Below are positions 56,209 through 64,000 of a stretch of 64,000 nucleotides of DNA, in pieces (within the stretch, counting starts at the first letter, position 1; the number at the start of each line of letters is the position of its first letter). The stretch is from NCBI GenBank assembly GCA_002221725.1, contig NJFT01000011.1, positions 124,001 to 188,000 on the forward strand. The letters run 5' to 3'. Source of the DNA: Scedosporium boydii (lineage: Eukaryota; Ascomycota; Sordariomycetes; Microascales; Microascaceae). A model generated the notes under the pieces. It saw nothing but the letters and a program-made list of their open reading frames with translations. It made no database searches and had not been told where the DNA came from. Made by a program: the position numbers and the translations under genes.

Positions 56209-59036
56209 ATGTCTACTCCGGGAAACCCCTCCCAGCGCCGGCCCCTCCACGAGAGGTCGCAGTCTCAGAACAACACTTTGGCCATCCGTGTGGTCCCTTA
56301 CTCTCCGCCAAGGCTGGAGGATGGCGATGTCCCCACGAGCGCCTCGATGCCGTCCTCTCGCAGCACGAGCCGCCTGTCGTCAAATGTCGCCGATGTCGAT
56401 TTCCCTGCGAAGCCCACCCTCGCTCCGAAGGGAGAGGTTTCCACATCTCTCCGTCCAGGATCCGCCCTGTCAGCTAACTCGTCGCTGCTGGAATCATCCC
56501 CGACTACGCCCCGGGGGCCTAACGTTTCAGATCTTGCTGCCCCTTCCGCCTCTACAAGTAATATTCCCTCTGGTCGCCTTGCCACTAATATCCCTGTCAT
56601 TAATGCTCCGTTATATTCCTCCTCTCATATCCGCCCTGTTAATGCGCCATCCCACCACCCGCAAACCAGCGAACCTGCCACCTCTTCGGCTTCCCATTCC
56701 TTGCCAAGGAGGCGGCGCCTTATCAACATTCATTCGGACAAGACCTTCTCATTAATTTCTCAGCCACCCGACCGTGATCTTAGGTCACCTCCCTTATCCT
56801 TCTCGACCAATTCGGTTGCCTCGGATCCTTTCACTGATGAACAGCCGCCGAGCTCGCCCTTGACCACATTGCCGGAACATGATCGTAGCTTTTCACCTTG
56901 CAGCCTAGCATCATCACCGACTCCTACCGCCACGCCTGATCGCAGACCGGCTTGGCTGTCCGATGATCTGTCACCCAGCACATCATCGCCCTGGAACTAC
57001 CGTATGGTAGGTGGCCTACGCAAGGTACCAAACACGCCCAACCTAAAACAACGGGATCTACATGTCACCTCGCCTTCTTCGCCCGATATTTCTCTTCCCG
57101 ATCTTTCTGACCTCCCAACCTCTCCCCCAACCGCGCGCTCCCCTCCCGCTTTGGGTTCCTCTTCGGATTCATTAAGATCAACGTCAACCGCCTCCGAAAC
57201 AACCAACTACAAAGTCTACGGGTCCAGTCCGTTGTACAATCCTCAGTCTCGACCGAGTCCTTCGCCCTCGTTTGACGAGTCGACAAATTACCGCATCCTG
57301 AGCCAGTCATCCTCGCCATCGCCTTCCCTCTACCAAGAACCGCCCCCATCTTCAGGTAGCGACGAGAACTACGTAGTGCATGCTCAATCCTCGCCTGCGT
57401 CATCTTCAGTTGTAACTGTGAAGAAGAGAACTGTACGCCCAGAGTATTCTCAGGAGAGCTTGGTTGTGCCCCCCCTACAACCCCGAAAGAAGCCGTCTGC
57501 CGAAAGATTGGGCTATTATAGAGCGATATCACGAGAGTCTCTGAGACGTGCTGCCTCTCTCAAGTCCATCTCTAGCGTTCTCAGCCAAGAAGCCACGCAT
57601 TCCGTCCTTCTCTCGTCCCCTGCCGCCGTCTATCTGCAGGGAGGTCCGCAGGCCTTTTCGAGCATCCTGCAAGACCCACGAACGCCGGCCGCTACAACAT
57701 CTACATCCAGCTCTTCGAGGCCGCCCATGATAGCGCACCACCCCCACCAATGGAGTTCTCAATTGTCTACCGTCATTTCGGAAAGTGAAAGCGGAAGCGA
57801 GCCTGGTTCCCGTGTCGGCTCGGCCGCATCTCACCCTCGGCGGAGTAGTGGCTTCCCAAGCAATCATAGCCGAAACATGCTCAGCATCTCGTCTTCCATT
57901 GACGAGCGTTCCATCTCGCATTCCCGCTCCCGCAGCGATTCTCTCGACCGTCCAGCGCCATCGCACGGTCGCTACGGCCCTCGTGATGTACATCAGGTCA
58001 CACAGCAGGATGAACATGGTGACGGGCTTACTGAGCTTTATGCTCTGCACCAGCGTCCTTCTCGAACACGGCTCTCGGGGTTGTTTTCCAGCATATCATC
58101 CGATAGGAACCTTCATTCTTCCTCCAGCTCGCTAGCTAATAGCTTTGCCTCTTCCTCACTCCCTACATGGGCAAGGTATGCCCCCCCCCCTTTTTTTTTT
58201 TTTTTTTTCTTCCTGTTTATACTTCCTTTTTTCTCGGCCTCTATCATCTTGTTCCTTACGTGTAAGGTGACACGACCTAACGAACCTACTCGCAGGCTAT
58301 ACTATGGCAGTGGTGAGCGGCGGTTTCTTGCTCCTTCGTCAGAATCCATGTTCTCCGACTACACCGAGAGCAGGCCTCCAAGCTCCTTCCGAAGCGGCTC
58401 GCCTACCACTGAGCACTTTCCTGCGCAAATCTATAACCAGCGACGCCGGCCACGCGATGTGGGGCGTGATCCTGAAATAGCTTCGGCCCCGGCGCCGGAC
58501 GACGTGCACCGATTAGGCGGCGGTTTGCGGAAGCAAACTTCCAGCATTTGGTCGCCCCACCTTCGCCATGACCAGCGGGCTAGCCGATATAGCATCTGGG
58601 AACCGCCGTCGGTGACCTGGTCTGCGGAGAGCGGCATTTTGGGCCGACGGAACATTCAGGTTGTCCTGTTTATTATGGGCTTTATTTTCCCTTTTGGTAT
58701 GTCACTTGGAAAATCGTGCTCACCTTGTGTGTGCAATCGCTTTGCGAGTCTCGTTACTGACTCTACACCTATATGATAGCTTGGATGGCAGGGGCGTGTT
58801 TGCCACTGCCTCCGGATCCCCGGAAGGAAATGGCCGAAGGAGATGGCAGTACCAGTCACCTCGACGTTCGAACTTCATCTCTTCCGAGGCGCTCAAAGTC
58901 TTTTGAGGAAGCTCAATACGAAGGAGCGCATTGGTGGCGGCGGCTCAACCGCTACATGTCCATTGTCGGCCTTCTCGTCATCAGCGCCGTCATCGTCTTA
59001 ATCGTCCTTGGTGTTCGTCAAGGCTGGGGCTCCTAA
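56209..59036 (+). CDS. Large Ser-rich protein with two C-terminal membrane segments
   Basis: I do not recognise a characterised family. Three exons, 56209-58175, 58296-58696 and 58780-59036, give 874 residues. The first ~700 residues are disordered and very rich in Ser, Pro and Thr, with repeated SSPS-like phrases and recurring NYRI/NYKV/NYVV tyrosine phrases. The C-terminal part is ordered and looks conserved in style: GGGLRKQTSSIWSPHL, RYSIWEPPS, then a hydrophobic segment (IQVVLFIMGFIFPFAWMAGACLPL). A charged loop with a WWRRLNRYMS motif follows, then a second membrane helix (IVGLLVISAVIVLIVLGV) and a tiny tail. There is no signal peptide, so a tail-inserted membrane protein with a long cytosolic N-terminus is likely. 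Serine density suggests heavy phosphorylation. Intron 1 contains an unusual C10-T18 tract. Function unknown. Confidence 0.85.
58181..58208 (+). repeat. C-run followed by T-run inside an intron
   Basis: Ten C residues directly followed by about 18 T residues, starting five bases after the donor of the first intron of the Ser-rich gene. Slippage-prone; the exact length is uncertain. It lies on the 5' side, not at the acceptor polypyrimidine position. Confidence 0.75.
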
Positions 59037-59749
59037 TCTCCCGCCCTTAATCTCACGACTCGGCCCCCCGAGGAACGCATTCATACCCCTCCTCCCATCA
59101 ATGCCTTCTCGAAACTGTGCTTCTAAAATAATCGCTTCTCCGGTCTGCGTTCACGCGCCACCTTACAGCGGCGCCGTCTCAGCGCTCCACCATACACCTT
59201 CCCATTCACCAACGTCCCTTGTTGAAGGCTATTACGCCGTCCAGCTCCTTTCCGAGTCCTCCTTTTTTTTTTTTCTTTTCTCCCCTTCTTCTCACGCCTA
59301 TCGCTTCTCTCCACCCCGAAGAACTGCCGAGTTAATCTTAATGCCAGCCCCACACGCCCTCTCCTCCTGGCCTTCACGCACTCTTCCCTCTTCGGTTTCC
59401 TTTGTCATTACTACGTCGAAATGTCCACCTGGACGTAGTTGCAAGACGATCTTCAGTGAGCCTATGAAGCAATGTACATGATGTATATCTAGATATAGAG
59501 ATGCCATACGATTTTAATGACCAGTTTACGGCTTCATGCGTATATAGTTTGAGAATGACAATATTTATTGGCAAGCGAGATGCAAATTAACAATCCTCTG
59601 GTATATCAAAAGCGCCATTCCTTTCGGTAATGTAATGCTAGTCGTTTCTCCAAGCGAGATTCTAAGGCTTAAATCCTTACCCATCATCCCTCGGTGGTCT
59701 ACTATCATAATTCTAGACAACTTCGCCATGGACAGATCGTCGTGTGATA
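59037..59749. other. Convergent intergenic region, Ser-rich gene / ale1
   Basis: About 710 bases between stop codons. The left part is C/T-rich with a T tract near 59263-59275. There is no credible coding frame; presumed 3' UTRs. Confidence 0.5.
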
Positions 59750-61590
59750 TCAGGATATCTTCTGAATATCTGCCCTGATCTCTTCCACAATCTCATCGAG
59801 ATCGCGTAGCGGATCCGACGAAACCCCCAGGACTGGCTCTCTTGAAGCCAGACTGTCTTGGCTAGCAGAACGAACCATCTTCACACCTGCCACCGCTTGT
59901 CTCTGATCCAGTTTCTGTTTCAAGATCTGCTTCGCAGGGGAGGCAAAGAAAGCCATGGAGAGAGCGATGCCCAGTACGGGGTAGAAGTACATGCGAGACC
60001 ACACTTGGAGCGAGCCGGAGAATGATAGGACCAGGAACGGTGCCGTGGCGAACGAGAATGTGAGTTGAGTGACAACAAGTGACAAAATGTCGTAGTACCT
60101 CTTGCTAGGCAGAGGCAATCCCGTCACTGGGTCCAAGAAGAACGGTCGCACGTAACGGCGGTAGTCTATCGAAGGGATTAGTATACAGCGGTGGGTCGCC
60201 AATGATAAACCAGAGCACTGGTGGGAAACCTACTCTTCGAGACGGTTTGCACGAAACTGGCAAATACGAATGTTAGGTAGTAACCTGGGTGGAAACCATG
60301 CCAGAGTGCGCTAGTGCCGAATGTAATGAGGCTCGCCCGAAAACCAGGCTTCTTTCCGCGGGGGGTGACACGCAGGTAAACATAGTTCCGTAGCCAATTG
60401 CTTGTGTTGATATTCCAACACGCAAGGTAACCTCTGGCATTTTGTGCCGTTTCCACGCCCCAAGGATCTATATTCTTCAGGCGATCCCACGACACCCTCC
60501 CCGTGGACGGGTCCACGCCGTTATAGCCAAGTCCCGTTAGGATACATGCACCCTCAGTCAAGGTCCAGACGCCGTAGTATTTGAGTCGGGCTGTCAGTCC
60601 GACCATGTAGAGGAACACGATTCGGCCAACGAAGCTATGAGTCATGAAGGCGGGCGTAAGAAGGACACTAGGCTGATACCACTTGGAAAGATAGATGAAC
60701 GACCCTATCCAGAGCAGGCCTGTAGCAGCTTTCCCCGCAGCCGGGGCGCCACTGCGAGGGATCTTCCGCTTTTTCCTAACCGGCGGACGTTTTGAGGGCT
60801 CCACCTGAGTTGGGACCTGGAACATGGTCGTATCGATCCACCGGCGGTACTCTGCGTAGTCAAATGAAGGACCCGCGAAGAGCGAAGGAAAGAATAACAC
60901 ATACCCGGCAAAGTCTAGAAGGCCGGGGAGCTCTGGTAGCATCCTGTCCCTTTGGAACGCTGACAATTGCTCGGGCGGAAGCTGACCATCAGCCACATTC
61001 CAGCAGAAAGCACTCAACTTCATCACTAAGACCATTTGGGCGCCGGTTATATCAATTGCTGACGGCTTGGTCACGAACTGATGAGCGAGGTGGTTGCTGG
61101 CCATATGGCCCATGACGAAAATGAACCCTGCCCATGGCATCCAAGGGCTAGTGCGGAAACCACTTGCCAAAAGGTAAGTACCACCCGCGCTGATTCCGAA
61201 GGTTCGTAGGCCATCCCAGAAATCAAACAGGCCAATAAGGTAGAATATCGAGGTACTGTAGGCCGGGGATGTCAGCGGAGGGGGCAGGGAAAGGGGCAGA
61301 ATTCAAGGTGCTTCGATTTCATCATACGCAACGATAAAAAGATTCTTCAGTCCGGGCTTGCTCTCTGGAATTCTCTTCAAGACCGCCGCTAGAGGGTAAG
61401 ATAGGAGGAAGGAGGCGACAAGCTTTACTGAATGCTTGCTCAGTCAACAGGTCGCAAAGGCAGGGGCGACATATCACTTACGCTCGTCCGGCGAAGCACC
61501 CACAGTCGGGGCTAGGCGCTCAAAAACTGACCATTGCCAAACGTCAATACAATTCTCATGGGGAGGAAAATGGGACAATGTGTATCGCAT
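59750..61590 (-). CDS. ale1: MBOAT lysophospholipid acyltransferase Ale1
   Basis: Multi-pass ER enzyme that re-acylates lysophospholipids with acyl-CoA in the Lands cycle. Four exons, 61590-61482, 61427-61328, 61255-60234 and 60165-59750, encode 548 residues. Characteristic blocks are LKLVASFLLSYPLAAVLKRIP and YLIGLFDFWDGLRT near the start. Further on are MVLVMKLSAFCWNVADG, DFAGYVLFFPSLFAGPSFDY and WNINTSNWLRNYVYLR with the conserved Asn, and the catalytic-His motif ALWHGFHPGYY. The C-terminus is a charged cytosolic tail. The body is secure. The extreme N-terminus is less so: the ATG at 61590 is the first in-frame start in the exon, but it adds about 20 residues not typical of homologues, and a further 5' exon cannot be excluded. 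Confidence 0.9.
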
Positions 61591-61683
61591 CACCCGGCGA
61601 GGCGACGAAGGGCGGAAATCGCAAACGGACCTCTGTGCACTATAAGGAGCATGACCTCCTGGCCCCAGGCCTCAACCTCTTGG

Positions 61684-61712
61684 AAAAAAAAAAAAAGAAA
61701 AAAAAAAAAAAA
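61684..61712. repeat. A-rich tract upstream of ale1
   Basis: 29 bases that are all A except one G, about 95 bases upstream of the chosen Ale1 start codon on the minus strand, where it reads as a T tract, as expected of a poly(dA:dT) promoter element or leader. Confidence 0.7.
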
Positions 61713-62731
61713 GGAAGGTTGGGATCAGAAGGAAAAGAGAAGAGAAGAGGAAAATATTAAAAAAAGAAAGCGATGAACATATATCCTCCCTGCCTTCAAA
61801 TGTTAACCTACGCGGAAGATTCTAGGCAAGACTTGGGTTTACGAAGCACATCCAAAGGTACAGCACGATCGGTTTCTCATGGCAAAAACTCAAGCTGATC
61901 AACTTTGATGAGCTCAAAGGAGCACGGGAGCTTCATCCTGGCTCCAATCACACAGACCCGTGGTCAAGGGCCCCATTCTTGGTCGCTGGGGTAGCCAATG
62001 TTAGGGATATACCCATCAGATGATCCTTTATTGCCTGCTTCGCCAGCTAGAACCACGTATCTGACTAACAACAATACTTCTAAATTTCAATTTCAACGGC
62101 TCTGCCATTCCTCCCATGGGACAAGGAATCCTGTCTGACCGCATGACCTCATTGCCTCTGTCGCTCGTGACCGAGTCAGAAGCCATCAGCACTGCTCTCG
62201 GATTTAAATTAGGTGACCACAAAAGAACTGAGAATCGCAATGAGTTGTAGAGGGCAAACGTGAGGTGAAATCAAGCAAGGATTGGTTTAAAACCCAACCA
62301 GGCACAGTGAACCTGAGCCACGGGCCATATCTTGAGATAAACGAGTGGCGGAAGGCAACATGCATCTGAAACCCGGCAACAACACGAGCATAACCTTCAC
62401 GCCTCAGCTGACTTAGTATCTAGGGCTACATATTCGTTATTATTACGTCGGTCCTTATCATCGAGTCCTGTCTAGAATGCCCTCTTGTCATCATCCTTCC
62501 ATCTACTAGGCTTGACCCCCTCCGCCCGCATAGTTAGTCGATTAGAAACAAAACATAACAAGCATAAAAAAGTAAGGATGAAGAAGAAGGGAGCGAGTAG
62601 GAAGAGAGAAAGAGGTTCCCCGGGAAAGGCAGGCGCCAACACCCAATCCAATCGCATAAGCCAGCCACGTCCTTCGTTTCTTCGCCCCGAAAAGTCTATC
62701 TATATTACAAGAAACATAAAAAAAAATTTTG

Positions 62732-62753
62732 AAAAAAAAAAAAAAAAAAAAAA
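62732..62753. repeat. Poly(A) tract 3' of the GDP-mannose transporter gene
   Basis: A run of 22 A residues about 130 bases downstream of the stop codon of the minus-strand transporter gene, where it reads as poly(T). Confidence 0.7.
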
Positions 62754-62881
62754 GAACCCTCAAGTCGTTTCGAGTCATTCGGCGATGATGATAAGGTGTA
62801 CAGCATCTCGCAGAACTTTCGACAAGGCTGACAATCCAAATCCAAGATAACTCCGCCGCAAGACATAAGAAGATTTTTCGC

Positions 62882-64000
62882 TCATGAGTTAGCAGCGTCC
62901 CGATTACTCAGGGAGCTTGCACTCATGGCAGGCTGCCTCGTTGGTAGAGACATCTTCGCCATCTCGGACTGCCGAATCCTCGCCCACGAGTATACGATTC
63001 CGCTGACGAAGCCGAGGAAGATGGCCGAGACACTACCAACAGTGATAGGAGCGGAGAAGAAAATGAGCCCGCTAATCGCAATTGGAAGCTTGTTAAGAGC
63101 CCCCACCATGGAATAGGTCGTCGACGAGGTAACTCGGATGCACCAGGCAGAGCAGTAAGAGATGAAGATTGCTGCAAATCCGGAGTAGACCATGCCGATG
63201 AAAAGACTGTTACGAGTCTCCACGGGGAAATTGCGCGCCAGATTGGGTCGGGACCAGTCTTCGGCGATCAGAGACAAGACGATCAAGACAGGAATGGTGA
63301 GTAGGTTGTTGTAGTACATGGCTGTTGCGGTGTTAGTGATTTGACAGACGCAACAGAAGCATTGCCAGACAGCACATTTGCTTATAAGAAAGGAAGGGAA
63401 CGGGGTTATTTCTTACTGTCCCAGTCTTTAAAGTTCATCTTCTTGATAACCTTCTTCATCGCCAGTACATACGAGGCGGAGCAGAACACGTTGAGACCCA
63501 TCCAGGCGTAGCCGGCATTCAAGGTTGACATCGCGCTGACGGCGTCCCCTGTCAGCGGGTTGCCGCTGAGCGCGCTCTGGATATCTGCCCACGCCGCGAC
63601 GACCGAGCTAAGGACCATGAGGCCGAACGAAAGCAGCGCGAGGGGGCTGACACTGCCTCCGAACCACAGCACTTCCCCGTAGGCGATGACGATGATGGTG
63701 AGGTTCTTAAAAATGGTGTAGACGGGAACCGAGAGATATTGCAGCGCCTTGGTGCCCGTGTAGATCATTCCGACGAGCAGGACGGAAATAGGAAACCCTG
63801 GGATTGGCTGATCAGCACCGCGCAAGAAAATGACTATCAGAAATGCACGTACATTTCCTCGCTTTATCCTTATCGAAAGGGGCTAAGTCCCTAATTAGAC
63901 CGACATTTTTGCAGACCGTGATTGTCCCTGTGCAGACGATAGCCTAGACGCAATTGGCATTAGAACCATGGCCATTATAGAATCTCTTCATCGTCTTGTA
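62882..64000 (-). CDS. gmtA: GDP-mannose transporter (Vrg4/GmtA), 5' part beyond the window
   Basis: Golgi nucleotide-sugar transporter that exchanges GDP-mannose for GMP and supplies mannosylation of proteins and lipids. Three exons are visible on the minus strand: 63943-63853, 63797-63417 and 63321-62882. The acceptor at 63944-63945 shows that at least one further 5' exon lies outside the window, so the N-terminus is missing. Family blocks are [57 protein letters not shown] and the substrate-binding [12 protein letters not shown] motif. The C-terminal tail is short and Ser-rich. Essential in several moulds for cell-wall mannan. Only the fragment is supported here; nothing suggests it is broken. 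Confidence 0.95.

Larger units (their letters stand above)
61591..62881. other. Intergenic region, ale1 promoter and GDP-mannose transporter 3' flank
   Basis: About 1.3 kb between two tandem minus-strand genes. It carries A-rich tracts at 61684-61712 and 62732-62753. No coding frame is recognised. Confidence 0.5.

Overview
The window is nuclear DNA of a filamentous ascomycete (Pezizomycotina). Most genes are interrupted by short GT...AG introns of about 50-250 bases, 5' leaders are pyrimidine-rich, and the gene set is typical of moulds: a Tup1/RcoA corepressor, a WOPR regulator, a GmtA/Vrg4 GDP-mannose transporter and an Avt-type transporter. Eurotiomycetes is my best guess from protein flavour, but this is inference. 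No rRNA, tRNA, CRISPR array, intact transposon or secondary-metabolite cluster was recognised. Twenty-two protein genes are assigned, with splice junctions worked out by hand from reading-frame continuity and family homology.

Layout. 1-3.1 kb holds no recognised gene. 3.1-11.4 kb: the Tup1 corepressor (+), the RNase MRP subunit Rmp1 (-) and an Avt-type amino-acid transporter (+). 12.1-14.1 kb: a Ran1/Ksp1-type kinase (-). 14.1-20.2 kb is a large gap. 20.2-27.2 kb is compact: enolase-phosphatase E1 (+), 25S rRNA methyltransferase Bmt2 (-), ribosomal protein uL23 (+), Tim8 (-) and a CorA/Mnr2 Mg2+ transporter (-). 29-36 kb: signal peptidase subunit Spc1 (+), the RING-box protein Rbx1/Hrt1 (-), an Edc1/PNRC-like decapping activator (+) and a nine-exon tyrosyl-DNA phosphodiesterase Tdp1 (+). 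36-40.2 kb is a second gap, ending in the WOPR regulator (+, 40.2-41.2 kb). 42.4-51.8 kb: cardiolipin synthase (+), mitochondrial tRNA-modifying Mto1 (-), Vps45 (-), ERMES subunit Mmm1 (+) and CAAX protease Rce1 (-). 51.8-56.2 kb is a third gap. 56.2-64 kb: a Ser-rich two-TM protein (+), MBOAT lysophospholipid acyltransferase Ale1 (-) and the 3' part of the GDP-mannose transporter (-, running off the window).

The genes are mostly housekeeping and do not form one pathway. Some share compartments: Mto1, cardiolipin synthase, Tim8 and Mmm1 act in or at mitochondria; Vps45, Spc1, Rce1, Ale1 and Vrg4 act in the secretory and endomembrane system.

The least ordinary signals are three. First, two families of short inverted-repeat words, TAC-GAA-GTA and ATCAATTGAT, are concentrated in the gene-poor gaps. 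Second, the N-terminus of Tdp1 carries a SUMO-interacting motif directly followed by a ubiquitin-interacting motif. Third, a short-linear-motif decapping activator (Edc1/PNRC type) is recognisable by motif in an otherwise disordered protein.
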